Part shown: piece by piece, positions 24,144 to 35,325 of the stretch | How positions within the stretch are numbered: position 1 is the first letter of the stretch | Layout: each line of letters opens with the position of its first letter | NCBI GenBank assembly: GCA_020284085.1 | Contig: JACEVL010001181.1 | Location: 1-64,000, forward strand | Direction: 5' to 3' | Length of the DNA: 64,000 bases | Source of the DNA: Aporrectodea caliginosa | Lineage: Eukaryota > Annelida > Clitellata > Crassiclitellata > Lumbricidae | Translations under genes and position numbers: made by a program | The notes under the pieces: model-generated | What the model was told of the DNA's origin: nothing | Databases searched by the model: none | The model's input: only the letters and a program-made list of their open reading frames with translations

Positions 24144-24305
24144 TGTCGCAGAGGAAATAAAAAATATGCATAAACCATAGATATGACACATTTGATAACC
24201 TCGTAATGATGCAAAAAATTAGCCGTTGTGCCTGGATATTTGTACAGCGCCTTTTTAGAATGATGCAAGGTGGCTCAACATGGCAATCTAACTATTTTAA
24301 AGAGG

Positions 24306-25597
24306 CAGTGCCGGATTAAGGCATAAGCCAGATAAGCCATGGCTTAGGGCCCGCAAGTTTTTTGGGCCCCGAAATCTGGAGAATTTAAATCAAATAGTTG
24401 TAGCAAATTCCTAAATACCTAATTTAGTATAACGGAATATAATAACGTAAGCTTTATTATATTACACTAGATATTTGCCCGTCCGAGGACGGTTAAAAAT
24501 AATTTGCAAATGTGTTTTTCACTCCCCTCGCATTTCCAACTCCCTCCCCTACGACCCCTCCCACAACTTTCTTCCCATCCCATCCTCTTTCCTCCATGTG
24601 AATCATATTCCCCTCCCCTCTCCAACCCTCACATTCCCCCTTCCTCGCACTCTCCCCATTTCCTCCCCTCCCCTCCTCTGCGCGTGTCTGTGGGTCGCTG
24701 TACGTCCACTGCGTGAGTGGTTCGCCGCTATGCGACCGCTTTGCGTAACATCTTTATATTATTAATTATCATTGTGCATGATCGCGCGTTGCTATGACAA
24801 CGTTTGTTATTGGTTATTGCGATGACGTGAATGTGAAATAGGCCTAAGCCAGATTATCTCTGGCGAATGACGCAGTGAGAAGCGACGCTTGAAGACAGAC
24901 GGATTAGCGTTCATTTCTGTTTCATTATATTATTAGTTCTGAAAAAGAACCGTCAGTGACACTTATGATAAAGCGTTCATATCCAAGTGGGTATGTAAAA
25001 GAAAGAAAAGCAACTTTTTTATTGATGGACAATTGGACATCTCCAAAAACTACATGTTTTTTAAAGCGCTGCCTTTGAGAGCACCGACCAGTGGAATAAG
25101 TGCATCGAGTGCAACAGTTGCAACTGAAACCACTGCTAGTGATTACTTCGATTTGTCGGATGAAATGATGAAGTCAAAAACAGATGAAAAAGTTGAAGCA
25201 AATTCTGTAAATAATCGTCTGGATAAGTGCGCTTATTATGATCTATTAGTGCAGCTTGCAGTTGGATCTGGTATTACCGTATTGGTAATAACTAGACAGT
25301 AGCAACCAATTACACTACATCCTAGTATTCAGCAGTTACTAGTAACATACTGAGTTGTGTAAAGTGCAAGTTGTGCAACCTAGATTAATAAAATAATTTT
25401 TGAATGATTATAATATATTGCCTTTAAAATGATAAAATGATTAGTTAACGTTACGCTTGCAATAATGTATTATTATTTAGCCTATATTTCATTAGAAAAA
25501 ACATAGCTTACCATATACGTTTAGAACTTAGTGTACTTTGGTAATTAGCTTTCTTTGGGGTTGGGGTTAGGGCCCCCGATGTCTTAATCCGGCCCTG
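24306..25597. mobile_element. hAT transposon remnant, 1292 bp
   Basis: Ends are cagtgccggattaag and cttaatccggccctg, flanked by an exact 8-bp duplication taaagagg (24298-24305 and 25598-25605). The paralogous flank near 61240 reads ctaaagaggtgcttc without an insertion. Inside, 24967-25066 encodes IKRSYPSGYVKERK and a TSPKTTCFLK stretch, like the N-terminus of hAT transposases of the ZMYM1-like type, but the rest of the transposase is gone. A C/T-only-biased tract occupies about 24524-24680. I call it a deletion derivative of a hAT element. Confidence 0.8.
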
Positions 25598-25605
25598 TAA
25601 AGAGG

Positions 25606-26000
25606 TGTGTCTTACGATGACTTGAAAGTGTTTTTGAGCTGTCCTGTCAATGCGCAGCCATGTCTTTGGGTTTACAGGGTTAGGATTTCAGCAAAAAGTA
25701 GTCACCGGTCAGAAATCTCAGGCAACTTTTTCGACATCTCTTAGATCGCAACTGTGTTGTTCTGTCCAACAACGAAATTTGACGCTCTTGTGAAGTAATA
25801 ATTTATGGGTGCGACAATTTAGGGTGGTCCACAAAAATCACATAACAGATTTCAGTTCTCCACAAGGCTAGTTTTGTTCTTTATCATCAATCAATCAATT
25901 AATTTTCGTTTATTCCGAACACCAGGCTGACAGAACGCAGCTTGTTACATTGGTTAGTCGTATATTTATATCTGTGTTCATTTGTATGTCACCTTGTCTG
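25606..26000. other. duplicated Mab-21 3' flank and unassigned sequence
   Basis: The first ~50 bases (tgtgtcttacgatgacttgaaagtg) correspond to the flank after the other Mab-21 gene (61255-61285). Beyond that I see nothing recognisable. Confidence 0.5.
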
Positions 26001-26299
26001 AATATCGTTAATTTGATATTGAGTGATTTGTTCAAAATATGCTGTTATATAGAACTCTAGAAATGAAGTTACGATTGTACTTGTCCGGTAGAGAGAAGCC
26101 ATGGGCCCGAGTACGGAGCACATGACCACAAGGGGCGAGGCGGGGGAAGAGCCGATGGAATACACGGTGTTCATCGTTGCGTACAGAGCTAACATGATCA
26201 TAAGAATCATGCAAAATTTTAATGAAAACAAATTAAATTTAGAGATCAACTCATTGGACAATTTGTATGTTATCTCGAGAAAAATAGATAAATTGTTCT

Positions 26300-26590
26300 G
26301 CGTCTTATGAAGCCCTGTCTTGCTGTCTGTTGTGTCTAATATGAGGCCTTTGATCTGTGAACTCTGATTCCATATCTCAATTGCTTCAACACATGCCTTG
26401 ACCTGAGACTTATCTGTACCTCTCTCCATTTTTGGAATTGCCACAAGTTTTCCTGACCATTTCCAGTGACAAGAACAGCTATGCGGTCCACACAATTCTC
26501 TGATCCATCAATGTCGGGCAACATTTTGCCGTCCCAGTGCAGCAATATAGGAGACAGTGACATGATGAAACTGAAGTAGTTGCAGTACAT
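26300..26590 (-). pseudogene. N-terminal fragment of a transposon-associated invertebrate family
   Basis: The - strand reads LHWDGKMLPDIDG, then VDRIAVLVTGNGQE, and one base out of frame KLVAIPKMERGTDKSQ and IKGLILDTTDSKTG. These are the conserved blocks of a widespread, multi-copy invertebrate protein family I know only as uncharacterised (blocks HWDGK, VDRLPVLVSG, DTTASNTG, CRHH). The frame break is a one-base loss in an A run near 26460. It is a pseudogene or carries a sequencing error. The next conserved block of the same family sits 6 kb away at 32180-32380, but in the wrong order for one gene. Confidence 0.6.
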
Positions 26591-26934
26591 CCAGGCTACA
26601 TGGTAATCTTCCTGTAGATAACTGAAAGATTAGCTCTCCCAATAGCTGATTCGGATCTAAAACTAGGTGAAGCCATATTAGTCTAATAATGCATGTAAGC
26701 ATGACAAAAAGACACATAACCACACAAGTAAAATGTTGAGAATGGGTTGACCTCTAAATGTTGCACAATTACGTTGAAATTGAACAGGCAAACTATCTAT
26801 CCCCAGTGGACAAAAATAAGCCTTGTGTAGACATTATTCAACAAACTCAAACCTTTCTGTATCGTTTCTGGACCACGATAGTGCGACATGTTTTTTTTTG
26901 GGAGGGGAGGGTCCATAGTGTGGTAGTAACATCT

Positions 26935-27245
26935 GTGGCGTGAAGAGCAGTAGCTAGCGGGATCGCTTCCCGAACCCTCTCAAAGGTCCACTCAGCCTAT
27001 TCATTCGCGAGCTGTCGCGTTCGTAAAAATGAGATGTAGGACGTGATGGGCGCCTTGCATGACTGCTGTATACAGTTAAATTCGACTCCTGTAATAACTT
27101 GTGGTCATCTGTTCATACTGAATTGTAATCATCCTGCATAGTGTCAGTTTGAAATTAAATGATTATTATTTTTTTTGCCCTGAGGGACTTCAGTCCCCCC
27201 AGGGACTTAGAAATTATAAAAGAAATGTGTCTGGAACGGCTATAC

Positions 27246-27250
<5 letters not shown>
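26935..27250 (+). mobile_element. SINE, family shared with 63310-63575
   Basis: The 3' part (cagttaaattcgactcctgt ... cagtttgaaattaaatgattattatt) matches the end of the repeat at 63470-63570. The tail merges into an (ATT)n microsatellite. The tRNA-like head is poor in this copy. Confidence 0.6.
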
Positions 27251-27320
<70 letters not shown>

Positions 27321-27366
27321 TTTTTTTTTTTTTTACCCGAGGTATCAATGATCCCTCAGGATTTGG

Positions 27367-27419
<53 letters not shown>

Positions 27420-27420
27420 G
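27249..27420. repeat. (ATT)n microsatellites and T-run
   Basis: Two (att)n blocks (27249-27319 and 27367-27419) separated by a T-run and a short unique stretch. The tyrosine- or isoleucine-only frames here are repeat artefacts. Confidence 0.95.
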
Positions 27421-27439
27421 TTTTATTATTTTAGTTGAT

Positions 27440-28300
27440 ACGATAATCTTGTGGCTAGCGTGCTGGACTGTCAACCAAGAAGGAATTATTATAGTACTTC
27501 CTCTTTTGTTACAAAGCTATCCAGGCGGGCATATATGAGCTTTTCAAATACTTTTGAACAAGTCAGAAATCGGTCGATAGTTAGATACTTCTTACCTGGG
27601 TTCTTTTGTTTCTGTATATTGGAATGATTTTGGCAGTTTGAGTGCTGAGGAGAACCCCTATGGTGGAAGAGCAGCTGACAATTAACAATGTAATGTTAAA
27701 AGGGTTATGGTCGGGTCATTTCCATCAACTCCTTTACTATGTGTAGGGCGAATGGTATGAGCTAGGTTCATTATTTCCGCTGATGTAGATGGAATTAGCC
27801 CATGAGTTTGAGAGAAGGGTTGGCACATGTAAGAGAGAAAGAAGTTGCGTGTGACAGGTATTTTGTGCAATACTTACAAAGATAATTATTAAATTTATTG
27901 GCAATGGTCTGTGGATCGGTTATTAGGTTTTCGTTTTCAGTCGTGGTTTTACTACAGTTTCACCAATGTCACCACTAACCACCAGGCCTATGCTTCGCAG
28001 AAAGTCCAAGGTTTTTTATAGGTCATTGCTGTGCCTATGGAATTTTTGTCTACTCATGCATTATTATTTTGTAACATTTACCATCACAAATCGTGTATTA
28101 TAATGCAACAGACTATCAATTTCTAGGAGTACTTCTTTGGCAAAGTGCATGCAGAACATCACTGTCATAGAGCAGTGCATTCTCGTCTGACAGATTCAAC
28201 GACTTGAACACTTCATAACCATGGCTGCCATGGTTATGAAGTGTTAGCGACTTATTTTCTTAGCCTCGGTATCTGAGGGCTGGTGGCAAAGTTACGGTCT
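27440..28300. other. no gene recognised
   Basis: No coding signal. A short exact inverted repeat sits at about 28203-28248 (cacttcataaccatgg and ccatggttatgaagtg), which could form a hairpin. Confidence 0.5.
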
Positions 28301-28309
28301 CATCTTCCC

Positions 28310-28460
28310 CCGAGAGTGTACGGACAGTGTACTCATTATAGCTGAGTTGGCTAGGGGTGCTGGTGGTACAGAAGACTTGAACAAAATTTTCTGCCCTGGC
28401 GGGTCTTTGAACCCCGACCTCTCGATTAACAGTCCAGCGCGCTAAACTGTAGCGGAAAGG
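28310..28460 (-). mobile_element. tRNA-derived SINE fragment
   Basis: Read on the - strand, the tRNA-like head has a box-B-like GGGTTCAAAG element and the text cgctggactgttaatcgagaggtcggggttc, similar to the + strand repeat at 63820-63900 (tgccagactgtcagtttgattgagagatcggggg). Confidence 0.55.
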
Positions 28461-28689
28461 AATGTTGTGCTACATGAGTTGTTGTTGGGCTGTTGGGCTA
28501 GTCACGCATGGACTAAAGGTAAGGCGTGACTGGAAGAAAGTCAAGATTATCGGTGGGCGTATTCGGAAGGAGCGATCAGAGGTGAAGAAGTCTTTGAAGG
28601 TGTCGGGTGAAGACGTTTGAAGGTCTGGAGTCGAAAAGTTTGGAAAGCGAGGCTAGGGAAGAAGTAAGTAGCTTAATTTATGTTTGATA

Positions 28690-28930
28690 TATAGACGGAT
28701 GAAAGGCGTATAAAATGAAACTGTTGTATTGAAATAGAGTTAGGCCTATGTTTAATGAAAAGGCGTTTAAACAGAAACTGTTGTATTGAAATAGAGTTAA
28801 GCCTATTATGTTCAAAAGCTAGACAGACGAATATTTTGTTAAGTGTGTAACAGGAAAAAGGCGTATAAAAAGAAACTGTTAGTTACATGTAGACCTATGT
28901 TTGATAGACAGACGAATATTTCGCTAAGTA
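28690..28930. repeat. degenerate tandem repeat, ~90 bp
   Basis: Three related units built of aaggcgtataaaa or aaggcgtttaaac, gaaactgttgtattgaaata and gttaggcctatgttt. Some units also have gacagacgaatatttcg. Confidence 0.6.
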
Positions 28931-29194
28931 TGAAACATGGACATTTATATCAACGACAGGTTATACTTGATATATACTGACCAGTAAATATTTTGTTTGG
29001 TATATTATATAGGGCCTACTGTATTTGTAGACCGTAGCGGTCGATGCTAACTTGAGAAATCAAAGAGAATTGTAGAAAAGATAAAGAAGAGATGAATAAT
29101 ACGTAAATTCGTCACATGAACGCTGCACTATCGAGTCACCGATGTTTAATTAAATAAGAAAATCCCAATCATTAAATTTTCAGTTTTATTATTA

Positions 29195-29410
29195 CCATTA
29201 TTATTATTATTATTATTATTATATTATTGTTATTATTTTTATTGTCAATATCATCGTCATCGTTACTATCACCATCGCCATCATCATCATCGTCATCGTC
29301 GTCGTCATCATCATCATCATAATCGTCGTCATAGTTCAATGATAGTTGCCAACATCATCATCATTATTGTCGTCATCGTCAGCATCATCGTCATCACCAT
29401 TATCATCGTT
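29195..29410. repeat. (ATT)n and (ATC/GTC)n microsatellite tract
   Basis: Trinucleotide-rich stretch (att, then atc/gtc/cat mixtures) of about 210 bp. Confidence 0.9.
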
Positions 29411-29454
29411 ATTGAGGAAACCCGTGAGCGATCAATTTGCAGAATAGATTTTTG

Positions 29455-29640
29455 TGGGGCGCAGTGGTGTAGGGGTATGTTCGGTGCCTTGCAGCCGGAG
29501 GGTTGTGGGTTCGAATCCACCTCAAGCAGCCGGGTAAGGACCTGGCAAGTCCTTCACTCGCAATAATTATTGCTCATGCGCTTCGGCGTGAAACTCCAAT
29601 TCGATATCCGCGCTGTAGACGGGAGCGCCTCTTCTTGAGT
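29455..29640 (+). mobile_element. tRNA-derived SINE
   Basis: tRNA-like head cgcagtggtgtaggggtatg with a canonical box B, gggttcgaatcc (29508-29519). This is followed by caagtccttcactcgcaata, a body shared with the repeats near 37520 and 57280. Confidence 0.7.
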
Positions 29641-29945
29641 AGAAATCTTGAAAGTGCGCTATAGCAAGTGCTCATTCATCCATACATACATAGTAGGCCT
29701 AAATGCTAAAAAACGCTCAAGTATTGTTTGCAAATTCAAAATAAGTTGTATGGTTGTGATCAGTAGCGACGAAAGACATTTTTTAAACCAGGGCATTGCC
29801 AAGGCAATAACACAAGTAGCCGATGTAGGGGTGATTTATGACCCAAATAAATTCTCGGCACGACACAAATTGTGGCAGGACAACAACCAGGGCAAATTCT
29901 TTTTACCATGGCATTTGCCCTGGTTTGCCTCGCTGTAGATCCGCC

Positions 29946-30799
29946 GGTGACCCGTCAGAGCGGCCCAGGACAAATCGGCCCCGACAAAACGGCCCCGACA
30001 AATGGGCCCCGACAAAACGGCCCCGACAAAACAGCCCCGTCAAAATAGCCTCGACAAAACAGCCCCGTCAAATCGGCCCCGTCAAATCGGCCCCGTCATT
30101 TCGGCCCCAGTCATATCGGCCCCAGTCATATCGGCCCCATACAAAATATCCAATGTTGCAAGTACTTTTAAGCTTACACTGACAAACTATGTTGAAACGA
30201 GGCCTCCAGCGACGGTTCAGCTGGACAATGGACTGCGGGGACCATCGTCTAAATTAAATGCTAACTGGTTGGCGTATTTAATTATTTAAATGCTTTCAAT
30301 GACAACTATCATAAATCCAGCTTCTATTTACGCAACGAATTATTTTTATAAATCCAACTTCAATTCTAACGCCCAAACTATTTTCAGCAATCCAACTTCC
30401 ATTTTGAACTTACCACATAAAATAATTTGGCAACGTAAACTACGGTTTTACCAATCCGAGTTCTATTTACGCAAAGAATTTTTAAACAATCCAACTTAAA
30501 AGTACGTGGGACATGGGATATTTTGCGAGGGGCCCGATGTGACTGGGGCCGATATGACTGGGGCTGATTTGACGGGGCCGATTTGACGCGGGTCGATATG
30601 ACGGGGGCCGATTTGATGGAGGCCGATTTGACGCGAGTCGATATGACGGGGGCCGTTATGACGGGGGCCGAAATGACGGGGCTGTTTTGTCGAGGCCATT
30701 TTGACGAGGGCCGTTTTGTCGGGGTCGTTTTGTCGGGGCCCATTTGTCGGGGCCGTTTTGTCGGAGCCGATTTGTCCTGGGCCGTTCTGACGGGGTACC
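29946..30799. mobile_element. foldback element with minisatellite inverted ends (MULE-like), 854 bp
   Basis: Long inverted repeats (about 29946-30140 and about 30525-30799) made of ~13-15 bp units such as gacaaaacggcccc and gtcaaatcggcccc, around a ~380-bp AT-rich core. The outermost ends are inverted copies (ggtgacccgtcag; right end reversed ggtaccccgtcag). The element is flanked by an exact 9-bp duplication agatccgcc (29937-29945 and 30800-30808). A 9-bp duplication fits Mutator-like transposition. There is no transposase, so it must be mobilised in trans. Confidence 0.8.
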
Positions 30800-30809
30800 A
30801 GATCCGCCA

Positions 30810-31540
30810 CAGGTTGTGCTTAAATTCGCATGCGAAAACAGCTAAAATGAACATTTGAATGTTTATACATTTGTCTCTGATTCGCCAGGTGGCCGCATTT
30901 CGTTTGACACGAGAGTCCGAAACCTGAGTTCACAAGAACCATCTGGCTAACAGAACTACCTCAGTGACTTCCAATATGAACTATACGTTATGTGCCTTTT
31001 GTTACATAGTCATGTCAAAGGCTTCTGATTTCAAAGAACTTTCTAGCTGAAACGCTTAATAAATTTATAAATTTTTATGGTTCAAATTTTTCATAGATTT
31101 GAAGCTGTTCTTAAAGTACTGTGTATCATGCCGTGGACAAAGAATTCTGCGTCAGATGCATTTATTTTACAAATCAATTTTCCTTTGTAGAATATTTATC
31201 TAATTAACTTTTTCCAGCGTCTCACATCGTTTGACCGTCAAGGCCGTTAACGTCGTCCTACCTCCTCTCTTACCAAGCCTTGGGACTGACAGTGCACCAT
31301 AAATTACTGGTAGTGGCTGAGTTTTAAAGCGAATGAAAACTCGACCGGAAAATCCTTATAAATATGTAGTTGGAGGACATAATTATTTTGGTCATAAGTG
31401 CTCCATTAATCCAAAGAAACAAGAGTAGCCTAACATAAATGGAGATATCACGAGTAGGCTAAAGGAACACGGTCGACGTCAGCCACATTCTCGATCCATT
31501 TCTCATGTGGAAATGTAAGAAAGTAATCACTAATCTTCAG
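30810..31540. other. no gene recognised
   Basis: AT-rich sequence with no recognisable coding block or repeat. Confidence 0.4.
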
Positions 31541-31559
31541 GTATGACAGCAGTTTCAGT

Positions 31560-32385
31560 TTTTACTTGGTTGCAAAATCACCCAGGCAAGCCCCCACCTT
31601 CAGTACCGCAGCATCACCTCTCACCTTCCGTTCACCAGGCTTTGCAGTTACTCTGTGAACAATATTCACCTTATCTGTTACTGGAAGTTGGTCTGAGAAC
31701 AGTGTCAGACTTACAGACTCATCTGAACGGTACCACTAGTGGTTTCTAGGGCCTTCCTGGCAGCAACGCTGATCTCGGGGTCAACTGACTCGTGTTTTCC
31801 TAGATTAATCCAAAGTGACAGATTTTGTCCACGATCTTCAGCAGCAAGTGAGGCCTTTGTCCATGCTTTTGTGTAAAGAAGGGCAACAAAGCTGCACATG
31901 AATCTGAGTTTCTTTCTTCTTCGTTAGATTGAATACACCACGTTGATCACGAAAAGGGTAGATTTTGATGGCATACAGTAACGTGGCCATCCAACTTGCA
32001 TGGTATATTGGCCCAGGACTCGCCAGTTAATTATTGAAGGCTAACTTCCATGACAACCATTTTCAGCTCAAATGAGTTCTTGACCTCTTATATCTGAATC
32101 TGATTTTCTTTCAGTTAACTTCTTCAGAAAATTGAGTGCGGTTTCATGACATGGTTCAGTGCGGATATGACATTCAGTCCTGTATCACACTTTCCCAAGC
32201 AGCTTTATATGTCTGGAAGATTGGAATATGTGATGAATTAGATGGACCGCAGCACAAGGTGAATACTTTGGCTAAAATCATCACATGGTGACGGCAGGCC
32301 AAACATAGGAGCTCTCGACCTATCTTGTCTTCCAGCAGAACGCACACTCCGTTGAAGAGCTCAGTGTTGACAGATATCAAAGCTC
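31560..32385 (-). pseudogene. C-terminal fragments of the CRHH transposon-associated family
   Basis: The - strand gives NGVCVLLEDKIGRELLCLACRHH, split here as NGVCVLLEDKIG and RELLCLACRHHV (about 32240-32350), then GPSNSSHIPIFQTYKAAW. Further on comes FVALLYTKAWTKASLAAED and ISVAARKALE (31730-31895). These are later blocks of the same uncharacterised family as the fragment at 26300-26590. Stops and frame changes separate the blocks, so it is decayed. Coordinates are approximate. Confidence 0.55.
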
Positions 32386-32439
32386 AAGGTTTGAACCTTA
32401 TCAGTGAGTTTCCACAGCTCAAGAAGATTATGAATGGCC

Positions 32440-32545
32440 GTGGATTCATTGTATACATTGTATACATTGTAGAGCGCTGCTGATTTCTGAGCGGCGCTAT
32501 ATAAATGTTCGATTACAATTACAATTACAATTACAATTACTGTCC
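32440..32545 (+). mobile_element. short repeat tail with (ATTAC)n
   Basis: gagcggcgctatataaatg followed by (attac)n, the type of 3' tail seen on SINE/LINE copies elsewhere in the window. Confidence 0.5.
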
Positions 32546-32989
32546 CACAGGCTAATTTCGCCTTAAAGTTAAAGTGTTAAATATGAGCGCATAAATTTCA
32601 TTGGCAAATGGTAAATTTGAAAATTCACTTATGAAAAATATCTGCCAAAAACCCAGAAAGTAGACACCATGACCTTCAGCAAGAACGTTACACTTTGTTC
32701 AAAATACCAGTAAGTAAGTAAGTATAACACAACAGAAACTATTTGAAGCTCATCTCCATGACAAATATTGAGTTGTTGACCAAGTTATACGACATCAAGA
32801 TTTACCGCTAATGCTACAATATGATAATATTTCTATGTCATTGAGCACCATCTTCCAGCTGGAATAAGATGCTGAAAATTTATCTCAATAATGCTATTGA
32901 CAGGTCTAACAAACTGAGAGGGTGCCCTGGTTTCTAGCTTGAACTTTGTTTTTGTGGACCACCCTAATGTACATGTACGTATGTATGTA

Positions 32990-33360
32990 TGTATCGTATT
33001 GTATTGTATTGTATTTGGCTATTTATAAAGCGCTTCTCACAGCAAAAGCCTTTCAGAAGCGCTCCCAGTGCGAGCAACCCGAGGGAAAAGGCAGGATTTT
33101 AGTTGAGAAAAAGATGAGGAGAGACTACCAGAAAGGATGGCAGAGCGAACCGGTGGAGGAAGTCCATTCCACAGAGAAGGACCTATGCAGGCAAAGGATC
33201 TGGATTGAGCCATCGCAGTCCTGACACGGGGAACAAAAAGGTCAAGCCGATCAGAGGATCGGAGAGGACGCAGCGAAGTGGCAGAGAGTGGGCGAAGCAT
33301 GAGATCGCGAAGGTACTTCGGAGCATCACTTGCACGTACAAACAAATGAGCCACACACTG
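32990..33360 (-). pseudogene. LINE (CR1/Jockey-type) ORF2 C-terminus and 3' tail
   Basis: The - strand frame 33354-33037 reads LRPLRSSDRLDLFVPRVRT, AQSRSFACIGPSLWNGLPPP, SGSLSSSFSQLKSCLFPR and TGSASE. This is the characteristic end of the long non-LTR reverse transcriptases (SFxxxGPxLWNxLP). It is followed on the - strand by a short 3' UTR and an (aatac)n tail (33018-32990). A shorter copy of the same LINE lies at 52258-52440. Confidence 0.8.
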
Positions 33361-33800
33361 TCGAACTTCCCCAATCAGAGGTGTCGAACTTACCCGATCT
33401 TTGGTGGAAGTTTGACAGGTAACTTACTCGGCTGCTCACTGGAGAATGAGCACAATGCATCTTACTAGCCTTCTTTCCATTGACATTAGTCGTAGGTAAT
33501 GCATTAATAACAATAAAATCTCTCTCGAGATGTGCGATTACGAACAAGCTCTTAACATCAGTTTTACATTGCACTAGTTTTCCATTGATTATTTATCAGG
33601 TGCGTTAATTAAACACACCATTCCTTGGATTGCGTCAGATAAAAATTTTAATCTGAGTGGGCCAAAACAACAACAAAAGAACGCTTTGTTCAAAAATATA
33701 TCCGAAAATGACGTGTCATTAACTTTCGTGAGTGAGTAAGTAAAACAGTTACGACTGTCGAACTTCCCTCCAATGTCGAACTTCCCCACACTATTCATGT
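33360..33800. other. TGTCGAACTTCCCC repeat region, no gene
   Basis: The 14-mer tgtcgaacttcccc occurs at about 33360 and 33774 with imperfect neighbours at both sites, in direct orientation. They may be ends of an unresolved element. Nothing coding is seen between them. Confidence 0.4.
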
Positions 33801-34109
33801 GAGTAGGCTCTGTGTATTTTTAATATCATATCCACGGGAGTATGTATTTGTTATATTGACTTGAATCGATGAGTGGCGCTCAATTACAATTAGAATCTAT
33901 AATTAGTTATCTTTCTCCATCGTCAGGTCTTTCACGGTTCACCCTGGTCCAGTCCATGGCACCGATGGGCACAGGGCCTATAGAAAAGACGATACAACGC
34001 CGAGCAAATCAGTATAGGGTCTATGGACAACTACAAGAGCAAAAACGACATGCTGGATAAATATACGGCCTTTTGACACCCGCAGGCTAGACAGATTGTA
34101 ATATGATAG

Positions 34110-34235
34110 ATAAGCCCATATATCTGAGAGATAGGCTACACTCCACTGGCTCGCTATCGAGGACAGAATCAAATTCAAGATCCTACTCCTTGGCCTGGGT
34201 TCTTTCGTTGGCTCTGTTCCATCATAGATACGAGA
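34110..34235 (+). pseudogene. LINE reverse transcriptase thumb fragment
   Basis: Bases ~34134-34220 read LHWLAIEDRIKFKILLLGLG, the well-known LHWLPVxxRIxFKILLL block downstream of the RT catalytic domain in L2/CR1 elements. Only this block is recognisable. Confidence 0.65.
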
Positions 34236-34289
34236 GCTGTTTGTGCCAGTTTAAGCTCAGTCAGGTCTCAAGTTCAACATTCACTAATG

Positions 34290-34470
34290 CTTTAGAGCAG
34301 TGATATTTCATTTAGCCTACCTGAAATAGAAACTGAAACGAAAATTATGAATTTCAGTTTTACGGAGGCTGAAACAAAAACGGAAATTATTTGCAAAACG
34401 GACACGAGATAAAAACGGAAATTAAAATGTGAAACGAAATAGAAATAGAAACGATAATTAGTAGCCGAGC
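34290..34470. repeat. A-rich GAAACNGAAAT degenerate repeat
   Basis: Irregular repetition of gaaacgaaat-like words. A similar tract lies at 47137-47290, on the other side of the palindromic element. Confidence 0.5.
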
Positions 34471-34879
34471 TGATATTGTTGAAAATACTTAAACAAAATT
34501 CTGCGTTCATGTTAGACTTTAATTGGACTATCGCTGCCTATGTAACTAACTCTCATTATTTAGGCGGTCCTTTTTATTATATCCGGTGAACCTCCGGTCA
34601 TCCAAATTTATGTCGTCTGTTAGTGTCAGTTAGGCTTATCGCGACTAAGTTATTAGTTGGACGTAAGCGCGAAAGCGAAGAGTGACAGTATTTTGAGTCT
34701 GTGTTTAGTGAAAGTTGGATCAGACGCTAACAATAAACCATGTGGGAAAGAATTCAACTAATCTGAAGGTAAATATATTAAATTATATCAATTGCAATTG
34801 TTATTCCCAGGACTGTTATGCGCGAAGTTTGCCAAGTTTGCTCCTACAAATTTCCTAACTTCCTACTTATTTATTTAGT

Positions 34880-35105
34880 GGGGCTGTGTTTATTGCTGAC
34901 TCTCATGGCGATAATGTCATCGAAAAATTTTCATCCAGCCATGTTCTAAATGGTCTACTGCCTCCTATAAAGAATGTTAAGTACTCTCTCCGTCCTCGTT
35001 CACATAACCGTGAGATCCCACATGCTGACGCATTAACCCGATGTGGTTTTATTACGCGTATGTTATTTAATTGATTTTATTACTGATCTTTCTTTTTACT
35101 ATTAC
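34880..35105 (+). pseudogene. LINE ORF2 C-terminus, 5' piece of an interrupted copy
   Basis: The frame 34886-35071 ends NVKYSLRPRSHNREIP, then FITRMLFN and a stop. This is the YNLRxRxH...FIxRMLF terminus of non-LTR retrotransposon ORF2. The 3' UTR begins at 35072, is cut at 35105 by the palindromic element and continues at 46371. Confidence 0.7.
35100..35105. repeat. target-site duplication TATTAC, left
   Basis: Exact 6-bp match to 46371-46376, immediately outside the palindrome's AG terminus. Confidence 0.85.
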
Positions 35106-35140
35106 AGTAGGGTGTAAACCACGGACACCACCTCAGTGAG

Positions 35141-35325
35141 TCATCACAATACCAACACAATGGGTAATACCAACACAATGGGCAATACCAACACAATGGG
35201 CAATACCAACACAATGGGCAATACCAACACAATGGGCAATACCAACACAATGGGTAATACCAACACAATGGGCAATACCAACACAATGGGCAATACCAAC
35301 ACAAAAGGCAATACTAACACAAAGG
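35141..35325. repeat. 18-bp subterminal tandem repeat, left arm
   Basis: About ten copies of aataccaacacaatgggc starting ~35 bp from the element end (G/T variants at the second-last base; the last copies degenerate to acaaaggc). Tandem subterminal repeats are often transposase or integrase binding sites, but that role is only inferred here. Confidence 0.95.

Noticed and set aside
27149..27538. Poly-Tyr/poly-Ile/poly-Leu frames
   Set aside because: Translations of (ATT)n repeats.
33360..33800. Transposon bounded by TGTCGAACTTCCCC
   Set aside because: The two copies are direct rather than inverted and no target duplication was found, so an element cannot be defined.
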